Positions 7,341 to 15,519 of a stretch of 16,017 nucleotides of DNA are shown piece after piece. The number at the start of each line of letters is the position of its first letter. Positions within the stretch are counted from its first letter, which is position 1. Made by a program: the position numbers and the translations under genes. This DNA is from UBA1181 sp045617845. GTDB taxonomy: Bacteria; Bacteroidota; Bacteroidia; Bacteroidales; Paludibacteraceae. The stretch lies in assembly GCA_045617845.1 (NCBI GenBank), contig JAZLJL010000007.1:1-16017 (forward strand). Direction: 5' to 3'. The notes under the pieces were generated by a model. It saw only the letters and a list, made by a program, of their open reading frames with translations, had not been told where the DNA came from and searched no databases.

Positions 7341-8420
7341 TTACATTAATTTAGTCTTCACTGCGTTCACGATCTCGTCTGGAGTGAACACGATACCGCC
7401 CAAACGGCCGTAGTGCTCAACCGGAACTTTACCATTGACAGCCAAGCGGACATCCTCAACCATTTGGCCAGCATTCAACTCGACAGACAACATCGCTTTC
7501 ACCTTTTCAGCATACTTGGCGATAATCTTGGTAGGGAAAGGCCACAAAGTGATTGGACGGAGAAGTCCTAGCTTGATGCCTTCCGCACGAGCTAACTCGC
7601 AAGCCTTTTGGCAGATACGCGCTGAACATCCGAACGCAACCAACAAGTATTCCGCGTCATCGCAAAGAATCTCTTCGTAGCGTACCTCGTTCTCCTCGAT
7701 TTGTTTGTATTTGGCTTGGAAACGGAGGTTGTTCTGCTCCATAACCTCTGGCTTCAACTCCAATGAGGTGATGATGTTGTTCTTACGGCTCATCTTCCTT
7801 CCGGTTGCGGCCCAAGGACATTGTTTTTCAATCTCCTCGTCGGTCCTTCTTGGTTGGTAGTCCGGAAGAACTACCTTCTCCATCATCTGTCCGATGACAC
7901 CATCAGCCAAGATGATAGCCGGGTTTCTGTATTTGAACGCCAAGTCGAAAGCCAAACCTACGAAGTCTGCCATCTCTTGAACGGAAGCGGGAGCCAAAGC
8001 AATCAAGCGATAGTCTCCGTGTCCGCCACCTTTTGTAGTCTGGAAATAGTCTGATTGGCTAGGTTGGATGGTTCCAAGACCTGGACCTCCACGCATTACG
8101 TTGACGATCAAGGCTGGCAACTCCGCGCCCGCCATGTATGAGATACCTTCTTGCATCAAGGAAACACCAGGGCTTGAAGATGATGTCATGACTTTTTTAC
8201 CTGTGGCCGCTCCTCCGTAAACCATGTTGATGGAAGAGACCTCACTTTCTGCTTGTAGCACTACCATTCCAGTCTCTTTCCATGGCTCGACCTCCATGAG
8301 GGTCTCCATGACTTCGGACTGTGGAGTGATAGGGTAACCGAAATAACCATCGCATCCGCAACGGATCGCGGCGTGGGCGATAGCCTCGTTACCTTTCATT
8401 AATTTTACTTCTTCACTCAT
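7341..8420 (-). CDS. korA: 2-oxoacid:ferredoxin oxidoreductase, alpha subunit (VorB/KorA type)
   Basis: Predicted 359-residue alpha subunit. It holds the pyrimidine-binding half of the thiamine diphosphate site, with YPITPQSE at residues 29-36 and the VLQAESE segment at 54-60 with its conserved glutamates. MTSSSSPGVSLMQEG and NVMRGGPGLGTIQPSQSDYF are also strongly conserved in this family. At this length it lacks the gamma domain that is fused to alpha in some relatives, consistent with the separate korC gene. Sequences like this in Bacteroides are commonly named VorB (3-methyl-2-oxobutanoate dehydrogenase subunit), while pathway databases list them as 2-oxoglutarate oxidoreductase KorA. I cannot choose between 2-oxoglutarate and branched-chain 2-oxoacids as substrate. 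It starts seven bases after the ferredoxin subunit gene. Confidence 0.92.
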   Translation of the reverse strand: MSEEVKLMKGNEAIAHAAIRCGCDGYFGYPITPQSEVMETLMEVEPWKETGMVVLQAESEVSSINMVYGGAATGKKVMTSSSSPGVSLMQEGISYMAGAELPALIVNVMRGGPGLGTIQPSQSDYFQTTKGGGHGDYRLIALAPASVQEMADFVGLAFDLAFKYRNPAIILADGVIGQMMEKVVLPDYQPRRTDEEIEKQCPWAATGRKMSRKNNIITSLELKPEVMEQNNLRFQAKYKQIEENEVRYEEILCDDAEYLLVAFGCSARICQKACELARAEGIKLGLLRPITLWPFPTKIIAKYAEKVKAMLSVELNAGQMVEDVRLAVNGKVPVEHYGRLGGIVFTPDEIVNAVKTKLM

Positions 8421-8427
8421 CTTTATC

Positions 8428-8655
8428 TTAATCTATTTTCGTTTTATACACTGAAATACATCCGTCAGGACATACGATACCACAACTTGCGCAGCCTACG
8501 CATGCGTCTTCATTTGCCATGATGGCGTAATTGTAACCTTTCGCGTTAACCTGTTTGGACATCGCCAAAACGTTGGCAGGACAAGCGACTACGCACAATT
8601 GGCATCCCTTGCATCTGTCTTTGTTAACCACAACAGCTCCTTTGATTTTAGCCAT
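8428..8655 (-). CDS. korD: 2-oxoacid:ferredoxin oxidoreductase, delta (2x4Fe-4S ferredoxin) subunit
   Basis: Predicted 75-residue ferredoxin-like subunit with two complete 4Fe-4S motifs: Cys15, 18, 21, 25 (CKGCQLCVVACP) and Cys52, 55, 58, 62 (CVGCASCGIVCP). It relays electrons from the catalytic subunits to free ferredoxin. It is the first gene of the operon, in the order delta-alpha-beta-gamma known for KOR-type enzymes. Only seven bases separate it from korA. The ATG at 8655 is well placed, 40 bases after a promoter-like element. Confidence 0.92.
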   Translation of the reverse strand: MAKIKGAVVVNKDRCKGCQLCVVACPANVLAMSKQVNAKGYNYAIMANEDACVGCASCGIVCPDGCISVYKTKID

Positions 8656-8694
8656 TTTTCTTATTGTTTATTATTTCAATTTTTTTATTATCCG

Positions 8695-8702
8695 CGAAAT
8701 TA
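8695..8702 (-). promoter_or_regulatory. Possible -7 box for the kor operon
   Basis: Read on the minus strand, TAATTTCG resembles the TAnnTTTG box with one mismatch. Transcription would start about 30 bases before korD. I see no convincing TTTG-like box 19-21 bases further upstream, so this is weak on its own. Confidence 0.3.
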
Positions 8703-8961
8703 GTTTTTTTTTCTGTAAAAAGGAAATTAATTTTTCAATCGTTCTATTTATTGCTGATTGATAATTTCTTTTCGAATTGATGTCTTCAAATCCCTTTATG
8801 CGCTGTCGGACAATGCTTTTCGCCTTCCGGTGGACTTCCCTTTTTTCCCCTCTCTTCCGCTTGTGCGGATATTGGTCGACTCTTGTTTTAGCCTCTGTCT
8901 TATTCATCTTTTAAAAATTATTTATTTTATAGGTATTTTTAACTCAATAGGAGGCTTCTCC

Positions 8962-8994
8962 TTCTGTATTTATCGTTCTTATGTGCTATCTTCG
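8962..8994 (+). promoter_or_regulatory. Probable promoter for the tamB-like gene
   Basis: TATCTTCG at 8987-8994 fits the TAnnTTTG box with one mismatch, in the context GCTATCTTCGCGG that often precedes Bacteroidota genes. A TTCTG at 8962-8966 lies about 20 bases upstream as an imperfect -33 box. Transcription would start near 9001, giving a very short leader before the ATG at 9010. This supports starting the gene at 9010. Confidence 0.5.
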
Positions 8995-9009
8995 CGGATA
9001 ATTATTGGG

Positions 9010-12000
9010 ATGAAGAAGCTGACGTACATATTGCTTTCTGTCTTTGGAGTGATAACGCTATTGCTCCTGTTGGCTTATGCTGCGTTGCAGAATGATAAAA
9101 TCCAGAGCCGTTTGGTCTCTTTCTTGACCGAAAGCCTCTCTACCCAGGTGGGCAGCGAGATAGGCATGGAGCATGTCGATTGGTCTTTCCCTAATAGCTT
9201 TGTCTTGCAGAACGTTTATATCCAGGACCAGCGTGGGGATACGATGCTTTCTTGGGATAGGGCTAAGGTGACGATTAACCTGATGAAGCTTTTCTCTTCC
9301 ACCATCTCTTTTCGTACGATCCAGTTCTCCGGTATGAAGGCGAATCTTTCCAAAGACTCGTTGCAAGTGCCTAATTTCCAGTTTTTTGTGGATGCGTTAT
9401 CTTCGAAGGATGATGATGATACGCTTTCGTGGCAATGGTCGATGGACATTGAGTCGGTCGCTTTCAATCAATGTGACGTCACATATAGGAATCCATATAA
9501 GAACGAAGTGTTAGGAAAATTGGACCCTAATGATTTGCATATCAGTGATATATGTGGTCGTGTCTATGTCAGTTCCTTTTTGGCGGATTCCGTTCACTTG
9601 ATAGTCGACGGTATTTCCATGCAGGAAAAGTCTGGTTTGGTGGTGGATACGATTTCCGCAGTTCTTGATGTTAATCGTGACCGTATCTATGTGAAGGATT
9701 TCCTTTTGGCGACTCCCCGCAGCCATCTCCGTTTCGACCAAATTGTGGTCAACCATGATAATTTCAGGGGCTTCGACGACCCGTTGAGGAGACTGAATGG
9801 TTTTGTCAATATCGCACCTTCCGTTTTGCATCCTGCCGATTTCTCGGCTTTGCATCCGCCTTTGGATATTCTTTTCGATGATTTGCAGATTAAGGGTGCA
9901 TTTGTCGGAACGCCTGCTGATTTGCAGGTGAGGGGACTTAATTTGGCATATGGTTCGAACACAAAGTTTATGGGTAATGTGATATTGCGGGACGTTTATC
10001 CGGACCCGACTAAATTCTACATAGACGCTAATGTGCAGAAACTTTCTTCTTCGTCGTTGGAACTTTCCGATATTCTTTATGTCGCGATCGACAGGGAGGT
10101 CTTGTTGCCGAAGTCTTTGGATTCTTTGGGTAGCGTTTCTTACCAGGGTGTGCTGAAGGGATCTTTGTCGGATCTGATTACGGAGGGTACGCTCTCTTCC
10201 ATCGCAGGTGATATGAACGTCTCCGTGAAGTTCCAATCCCCGGACTTGCAACTGAATTCTTATAAGGCGACGGGCTTTGTTAGCGCTAGTAATTATCATC
10301 TGAATGATGTGTTCGGCAACTCTTCGCAGGTGGGAGATGTGACCATGAGCCTGAATATTGACTTGAACAAACTCTCCGACCGCGTGTTTGTCGTGGATGC
10401 GGAGGGAAGGGTGGACTCAATCACATATAAGAATTATTGTTACGAGAATATCCGTTTGAATGGCCGTTTCGATGGGGACGGTTTCGATGGGGAGATGATC
10501 ATGAGCGATAAGAACGCGGAGGTGAGCTTCTCCGGCAAGGCGGATTTCAAGAAACAGGATTTGCCGTTGTTCCATTTCTCTTCGCATGTCGATAAACTTA
10601 ACTTGAGCGAGACCCATCTTGTCACGAAATATGACAAGGCGAGTATCTCGTTTGATGTGGAGACGAATGTGGTCGGCAATTCAATCGATAACATTGAAGG
10701 ATCATTCTCTTTGGATAATGTGGTCTTTATCAATGATGATAAGGAGCTGAACATCAACAACCTTAGTATCGCCGCCACAGTGGATGAACGCAAAAAACGT
10801 AAGTTGACCATTTATTCGGATTACATCAATGGCAGTGTGATGGGACAGTACCAGTTCTCCACCATTGGTAAATGTTTCCATAATTTGGCCCACCAATATT
10901 TGCCTTCGATTGTGAAGGAGGAGAAGACGACGCCGGTGAAGAAGCGTGTCAATGACTTTACGTTCAATTTTGTCATTGATAATACCGAGCCAATCAACGA
11001 TGCCTATGAACTTCCTTTCTCCATTTTGGAAGAGACTCGCGTGAAGGGATTCCTTAATGATTCGACTAATAAATTCCGTTTGCGGGTGGAATCTGACCAA
11101 ATGCAGATGGGTAATAAGATATTTACCGATATGATGGTCTTGATGGAGAACCCGGGGGATAAGCTGAAGGCTATGATGCGTACTACGTGCCAATCGGTGA
11201 AAGGTCGGCGTAACCCGTATTTCTTCTCGGTCAATACGTTGACCAAAAATGATTCCTTGGAGTTTAAATATTCCTCAAGCAACACGGGGGATGTGACTTA
11301 TAGCGGTAACCTTATGGTGGATGCCCATTTCAAGGATTATACGAAGGGTGAAGGTCTGGTGGCTGATTTCCATATCAAGCCTTCTTCGGTTATCTTGAAT
11401 GATGTCGAGTGGTCGCTTCATGACAGTCGTATTTCCCTTGACAAGAAGAACATCGAGGTGGACAGTTTCTTCTTCAACCATGGTTCCCAGTTCCTCAGCA
11501 TTAACGGAGAGAATTCCACTACGAGTAAGGATAGTATTAATGTCCACTTCTCAGATTTGAAACTGGATTACATCAGTGACATCATCGCGAATAATGACAT
11601 CACCTTCGATGGCGTGTCTGACGGTGACATTTTCCTCTTTAAGGTTCTGGATTCCCCTCATTTCGTCGGAGACCTTTATGTGTATGACGCTACTATCAAT
11701 GATTATTTGATTGGTGACCTCTCTGTCAATTCCTATTGGTTGGAGAGACAAAAATGTATCGGGTTCAAATCCAAGCTCCTTTCCCTTTACGATGAGCAGT
11801 TGTACCGCTCCGATCTTTTTGGCGGGGTTTATTTGGGTGCGGATTCTCTTTATATAGAGGGTGACCTGAAGAATGTCGATTTGAAGTTCCTTCGTCATTA
11901 CCTGCGGAATGTGATGCCTAACAATACGGGTACGGTTTGTGGTGTTGTCAAGGCTTATGGTAAGTTTGGACATATCGGTCTGGAGGGAAAGCCTTTCGTC

Positions 12001-13545
12001 AAGAACATGGCGTTTGATGTCGATTACCTGAACACTTCCTATGTTTTGTCCGACACGGTTTATCTGACGCCTAATACGATTCGCCTTAACCAAACCGCCA
12101 TCTATGATGTGGAGGGAAATCATGCGCTCTTGTCTGGCTTGTTGTTGCATGATGGTTTCCGTAACTTCAAGTATGCCTTTGACCTCTCTTGCGATAAGTT
12201 CCTCGGCTTGAACACCCAGGAGGAGGATAACGAGACTTTTTTTGGAAAGGCTTATGTGAAGGGTGGGGTGAACATTTCGGGCAATTCGGACCGCGTGAAC
12301 ATCAATCTTGACGTGGTGACCCAAAAGAATACGTTGCTGACCATCCCTGTCGAAGGTACATCTTCCACCAAGGAGTGTACGTTCATCTCTTTTGTCGAAT
12401 CTGATGAGAATAAGACGATGTCGGAGAAGCGCCGCGCTCGTCGTGACCGCTTGCGTAGAATAAAGGAGAAGGCGGACGATTCCCCTACGGAGATTGCGGT
12501 GGACGCTAGGGTGGTGGCTACGCCTGAAGCGCAGGTCCAGTTGATCATGGATGCGCAGCAGGGCGACTTGATCCGCGCTTTCGGTTCCGGTAACCTCCAT
12601 ATGACTTACAACTCCCGTGATAATGATTTCCAGATGTATGGCAGTTATGAAATTGATAAGGGTGATTATTTGTTTACCATCCAAAGTGTCATCTCTAGGA
12701 AGTTCGACATCAATTCGGGTAGTACCGTGAGTTGGACGGGTAACCCTTATAACGCTTTCATAGATATCCAAGCCCAATATGGCTTGAACGCATCCTTGAC
12801 GGATATCATCGACGACCCGAACTTGCGTTCTACGCCGACTCCGGTTCATTGTTTGCTGGATGTGACTGGTACGATTAACCAACCTATCATTAAATTCGAT
12901 ATTGATCTTCCGAATTCGGACGAAGATGTGCGTGGAAAACTGAAGAGCGTGATCAATACGGAGGAGGCTGTAAATAGGAACGCCGCTTCCCTTCTTGCCT
13001 TGGGTCATTTCTACACGATGGATAGATCTACTCTTTCGAGTGTGACGACGACCGAACTCTCTTCCGTCGGATTCTCGACGCTCTCTTCGCAACTTTCTAA
13101 CTGGATTTCGAAGATGAGCCGCGACATCAATATCGGTTTGAATTACAAGCCGACCACCACGACGATTGACGGTACGAGCGCTTCGAGCGAGTTTGACGTG
13201 GCTCTTTCTACGCAGTTGTTTAACGATAGGTTGTTGCTGAACGGTAATTTCGGTTACCGTGACGAGGCGGATGAGGCTTCCAACATCTCTAATAGTATCG
13301 TGGATTTTGATATCGAGTATAAGTTGTCCAAGTCTGGTCGTTTCAGGACCAAGGCCTTCAACCGTTCCAATAACAGTTATTTCAAACAGGCTGCCAACAC
13401 GCAGGGCGTCGGCGTGGTCTACCATGAGGATTTCGATACTTTCTCCGGATTGATGAAGTCATATTGGAAATCCATCAAGGGTGTCTTTAAGAAGGATGAC
13501 GAGGAAGATAAAGTTAATATAGAAAAAGATAATACCAACCCGTAG
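9010..13545 (+). CDS. tamB: TamB-like translocation/assembly module protein (DUF490)
   Basis: Predicted 1511-residue envelope protein. The frame is open back to 8758, but I chose ATG 9010 because it gives MKKLTYILLSVFGVITLLLLL, a typical N-terminal membrane anchor, and follows a promoter-like box. The remainder is a long run of beta-strand-like repeats, as expected of the AsmA/TamB superfamily, whose members form a groove across the periplasm that moves lipids and helps assemble outer-membrane proteins. The C-terminal TamB (DUF490) domain covers roughly residues 1160-1490, with FGSGNLHMTY, YGSYEIDKGDYLFT, SGSTVSWTGNPYNAFIDI and ITKFDI-like strands. A short, strongly basic segment (about 1137-1155, with RRARRDRLRR) precedes this domain. 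Length is normal for Bacteroidota. No outer-membrane partner gene (TamA) is next to it. Family confidence is high; cargo is unknown. Confidence 0.9.
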   Translation: MKKLTYILLSVFGVITLLLLLAYAALQNDKIQSRLVSFLTESLSTQVGSEIGMEHVDWSFPNSFVLQNVYIQDQRGDTMLSWDRAKVTINLMKLFSSTISFRTIQFSGMKANLSKDSLQVPNFQFFVDALSSKDDDDTLSWQWSMDIESVAFNQCDVTYRNPYKNEVLGKLDPNDLHISDICGRVYVSSFLADSVHLIVDGISMQEKSGLVVDTISAVLDVNRDRIYVKDFLLATPRSHLRFDQIVVNHDNFRGFDDPLRRLNGFVNIAPSVLHPADFSALHPPLDILFDDLQIKGAFVGTPADLQVRGLNLAYGSNTKFMGNVILRDVYPDPTKFYIDANVQKLSSSSLELSDILYVAIDREVLLPKSLDSLGSVSYQGVLKGSLSDLITEGTLSSIAGDMNVSVKFQSPDLQLNSYKATGFVSASNYHLNDVFGNSSQVGDVTMSLNIDLNKLSDRVFVVDAEGRVDSITYKNYCYENIRLNGRFDGDGFDGEMIMSDKNAEVSFSGKADFKKQDLPLFHFSSHVDKLNLSETHLVTKYDKASISFDVETNVVGNSIDNIEGSFSLDNVVFINDDKELNINNLSIAATVDERKKRKLTIYSDYINGSVMGQYQFSTIGKCFHNLAHQYLPSIVKEEKTTPVKKRVNDFTFNFVIDNTEPINDAYELPFSILEETRVKGFLNDSTNKFRLRVESDQMQMGNKIFTDMMVLMENPGDKLKAMMRTTCQSVKGRRNPYFFSVNTLTKNDSLEFKYSSSNTGDVTYSGNLMVDAHFKDYTKGEGLVADFHIKPSSVILNDVEWSLHDSRISLDKKNIEVDSFFFNHGSQFLSINGENSTTSKDSINVHFSDLKLDYISDIIANNDITFDGVSDGDIFLFKVLDSPHFVGDLYVYDATINDYLIGDLSVNSYWLERQKCIGFKSKLLSLYDEQLYRSDLFGGVYLGADSLYIEGDLKNVDLKFLRHYLRNVMPNNTGTVCGVVKAYGKFGHIGLEGKPFVKNMAFDVDYLNTSYVLSDTVYLTPNTIRLNQTAIYDVEGNHALLSGLLLHDGFRNFKYAFDLSCDKFLGLNTQEEDNETFFGKAYVKGGVNISGNSDRVNINLDVVTQKNTLLTIPVEGTSSTKECTFISFVESDENKTMSEKRRARRDRLRRIKEKADDSPTEIAVDARVVATPEAQVQLIMDAQQGDLIRAFGSGNLHMTYNSRDNDFQMYGSYEIDKGDYLFTIQSVISRKFDINSGSTVSWTGNPYNAFIDIQAQYGLNASLTDIIDDPNLRSTPTPVHCLLDVTGTINQPIIKFDIDLPNSDEDVRGKLKSVINTEEAVNRNAASLLALGHFYTMDRSTLSSVTTTELSSVGFSTLSSQLSNWISKMSRDINIGLNYKPTTTTIDGTSASSEFDVALSTQLFNDRLLLNGNFGYRDEADEASNISNSIVDFDIEYKLSKSGRFRTKAFNRSNNSYFKQAANTQGVGVVYHEDFDTFSGLMKSYWKSIKGVFKKDDEEDKVNIEKDNTNP

Positions 13546-13690
13546 GGATATGGCATGCCTTCTTTTTTGTTTAAAAAAACGGATATCGTAGGACCAAGGT
13601 GTGCATTGTATTTTATATTTGAAAGGACGCCCAAAAAACATAGGAATAATATTTCGTGGAATTGCCCATATTCATTATAATCCTCTGTCC

Positions 13691-14494
13691 TTACACGAAG
13701 AAGTTCATCCCCACATGTCCGTAGGAAATTTTTCCTTTGTATTCTTGCCTGATTTGCGCGTATTGTTCTATGCCGGTGCAGTGGCAGGCGACAATCTCCT
13801 CGATCTCCAGTTGGTTGAGTAGCTTGGAGACTTGGCTGATCCTGTGGGGCGGTTCGTGCAGGGTGTGGAAACCGCCGATGACGAGTCTGATAGGTTCGGA
13901 GAAGTGTTCCCTTGCGCTACGTATGGTGTTGGCGATTCCTCGGTGGGCGCAACCGCTGACGATGGTGATTTTCCCTTCGTGGCGGATGACGATGTACTCT
14001 TCGTCGTCGAAACGGTCCTCCTCCCTTGTTCCGTCGTGGGAAACCTCCATGTTGGCGAAGTGTGTCTCGTTAGGGTCGAAGAGTTTCACTTCAGGCATGA
14101 TGAAGATGTCGGGAAGCACCTCCGTGATTTCCTTGACGGTGATGACCCTTGAGAGGTCGAGCGTTTCGCTTTGCGGCAGACCGATCATTCGGTTACACGT
14201 GCCGAAGCGTTCCCTGTCGAATCCCTCTTTGGCGTAGACAGGCGCATGACTGTTGTGGGCGAGGAAATAATCCAGACCGCCCGTATGGTCGTAGTGACCG
14301 TGGCTGATGACGACAGCGTCGATTTTGGAGATGTCCACCCCCCCGATCTCCGCGTTGTAGGCGAAGAGGTTGGTTTGCCCCGTGTCGAAAAGGATGGACT
14401 TACCCTCTTCCGTATCAATCAATAGGGAAAAACCCAACTCAGCCTTCATCTTAGCTTGGAATACCGTGTTCTCGGTCAATATCTTCAGTTTCAT
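13691..14494 (-). CDS. Metallo-beta-lactamase-fold hydrolase (COG1237 type)
   Basis: Predicted 267-residue soluble enzyme. I start it at ATG 14494 (MKLKILTENT) rather than the in-frame TTG at 14500. The metal-binding motif is complete: His65, His67, Asp69, His70 in SHGHYDHTGG; His184 in SGCAHRGI; His210 in GGFH. A further His238 lies in ACHCTG. The SGCAHRGIANT and ILFDTGQ stretches are typical of COG1237, whose members are often annotated as related to 7,8-dihydropterin-6-yl-methyl-4-(beta-D-ribofuranosyl)aminobenzene 5'-phosphate synthase from methanogens. That name is a poor guide to function in Bacteroidota, where the substrate is generally unknown. It converges on tamB and diverges from the AT-rich gene to its right. 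It stands alone, so context says little. Confidence 0.87.
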   Translation of the reverse strand: MKLKILTENTVFQAKMKAELGFSLLIDTEEGKSILFDTGQTNLFAYNAEIGGVDISKIDAVVISHGHYDHTGGLDYFLAHNSHAPVYAKEGFDRERFGTCNRMIGLPQSETLDLSRVITVKEITEVLPDIFIMPEVKLFDPNETHFANMEVSHDGTREEDRFDDEEYIVIRHEGKITIVSGCAHRGIANTIRSAREHFSEPIRLVIGGFHTLHEPPHRISQVSKLLNQLEIEEIVACHCTGIEQYAQIRQEYKGKISYGHVGMNFFV

Positions 14495-14511
14495 GCTCAA
14501 AATCTTTTAGG

Positions 14512-14519
14512 CGAAGGTA
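14512..14519 (-). promoter_or_regulatory. Possible -7 box for the metallo-beta-lactamase-fold gene
   Basis: On the minus strand the sequence TACCTTCG fits the TAnnTTTG box with one mismatch and lies 17 bases before the chosen ATG at 14494. That implies a leader of about 10 bases and supports the ATG over the upstream TTG. No clear -33 box is visible. Confidence 0.35.
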
Positions 14520-14574
14520 GTGAAAAGATGCGAAAAATTTATCTGTCATATTTCCTTTGTTGAGAATATAACCT

Positions 14575-14582
14575 TAATTTAG
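14575..14582 (+). promoter_or_regulatory. Possible -7 box for the AT-rich exported-protein gene
   Basis: TAATTTAG fits TAnnTTTG with one mismatch and would place the transcript start about 25 bases before the ATG at 14611. It lies inside a 12-base sequence (14572-14583) that recurs exactly before the RHS fragment. No TTTG is found at the right spacing here. Confidence 0.35.
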
Positions 14583-14610
14583 CGGATATGTTCAAATAAA
14601 ATATATCAAG

Positions 14611-15450
14611 ATGTATTTGGAGATATTATGGGAATTGGGAATGATTCCGGCTATTATTTACATAAAGAAGAGTAAATTCATAAAAATGTCTATTTTTATG
14701 TTTGTCTTTTCGTTTTGTGCCTATTTGCAAAGTTTTGCATCTATGCAAGATTCGATTTTTGTCATTCGAAAAAAAAATATAATAGGACCGTATCTTGAAA
14801 TTGATTCTGTGACTCATGATTCATTACTTTCATATATAAAAATGGGAAAAGTTTCTTTTGTGTGTATTGAGCCTTATAACGAAATTGCAATATTGCTACC
14901 CAACGCTTCTAGTAGAGGACATATCTATCCCGTTCGTACTTATTCTGACTATAGTCCAAAATTAGGCGGTCGTCTTCATGGAATGAACGATGTTGAATTG
15001 TCGGATATGGGAGAAAACCAGAGCTTGCCTTCAAAAGAAACTGTTGGCCCATATCTTCAACCAGCGACGATAAATATACAAGAAGACGATATCGCATCTT
15101 ATTTCACAAAAGATTCAATTGTTAGTTTACGTGAGAGGTCAATGTCAGATTACGGAAAATATACTTACTCCGAATACAATGTTACTTACACTTATTTTAA
15201 AATTAAGGAGGAGGCTAAAAAGAAGTATGAAGATGTGAATTTTTGCAACTACTTAAAAGTAGCTATTATGGGTGATACTTTTTATATAGTTACCTACTTA
15301 AAACATAAAACTGTGCCTCAGCAAAAGGCCATACGGCATGGTACTCAAATAATAGGGAAGAATGATTTTATTGAAACAATGAAAGTTAAAGGACGTAATT
15401 ATTATACTCCACAAAATTCAGGTAATGACAAAGGCAGAAAAGAGGACTAA
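14611..15450 (+). CDS. Exported protein of unknown family, AT-rich
   Basis: Predicted 279-residue protein that I do not recognise. From ATG 14611 the N-terminus carries a basic stretch (KKSKFIK) followed by the hydrophobic MSIFMFVFSFCAYLQSFA, which looks like a signal peptide or anchor. In-frame ATGs at 14641 and 14686 are possible starts; 14686 would lose the basic part, so I prefer an earlier one. No lipobox is present. The rest is a mixed-charge soluble sequence with a short repeat: GPYLEID near residue 58 and GPYLQPA near residue 149. The C-terminus is polar and basic. Base composition is visibly poorer in G+C than every other gene here, which suggests recent acquisition. It precedes the RHS fragment on the same strand by about 70 bases. 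An immunity or accessory role in an RHS locus is possible but unsupported by any motif. Confidence 0.65.
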   Translation: MYLEILWELGMIPAIIYIKKSKFIKMSIFMFVFSFCAYLQSFASMQDSIFVIRKKNIIGPYLEIDSVTHDSLLSYIKMGKVSFVCIEPYNEIAILLPNASSRGHIYPVRTYSDYSPKLGGRLHGMNDVELSDMGENQSLPSKETVGPYLQPATINIQEDDIASYFTKDSIVSLRERSMSDYGKYTYSEYNVTYTYFKIKEEAKKKYEDVNFCNYLKVAIMGDTFYIVTYLKHKTVPQQKAIRHGTQIIGKNDFIETMKVKGRNYYTPQNSGNDKGRKED

Positions 15451-15482
15451 TCAGATATTGCTGTTGTCTAATTTTAGAACCA

Positions 15483-15514
15483 TTTGCCAATTTAAGGAAT
15501 AACCCTTAATTTAG
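15483..15514 (+). promoter_or_regulatory. Promoter-like element reading into the RHS fragment
   Basis: TTTG at 15483-15486 and TAATTTAG at 15507-15514 are separated by 20 bases. This fits the Bacteroidota promoter with one mismatch in the -7 box. Transcription would start at about 15519, essentially at the ATG at 15520, so the message would be nearly leaderless if that start is used. Confidence 0.45.
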
Positions 15515-15519
15515 CAAGT

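Larger units (their letters stand above)
8656..9009. other. Divergent intergenic region between korD and the tamB-like gene
   Basis: These 354 bases separate two divergent transcription units. The left third is AT-rich with long T-runs and holds a possible kor promoter; the right end holds a promoter-like element for the tamB-like gene. The middle (about 8760-8930) has open frames on both strands, but neither translation looks like a real protein: one is a shapeless extension of the tamB frame, the other a Lys/Arg-rich string. I see no RNA gene or known riboswitch here. A small hairpin, CCGC-TTGT-GCGG near 8860-8872, is too short to interpret. Confidence 0.5.

Noticed and set aside
8671..8907. 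78-codon minus-strand frame before korD
   Set aside because: Its product is a Lys/Arg-rich string in an AT-rich intergenic region that also holds the likely promoters; no sign of a real protein.
8758..9009. 84-residue N-terminal extension of the tamB-like frame
   Set aside because: The frame is open but the translation has no family features, and the MKKLTYILL anchor at 9010 with a promoter-like box just before it is a far better start.
11551..13425. 624-codon open frame on the minus strand inside the tamB-like gene
   Set aside because: It is very long for a shadow, but the translation is Arg/Ile/His-rich without domain character, while the plus-strand frame has clear TamB sequence throughout.
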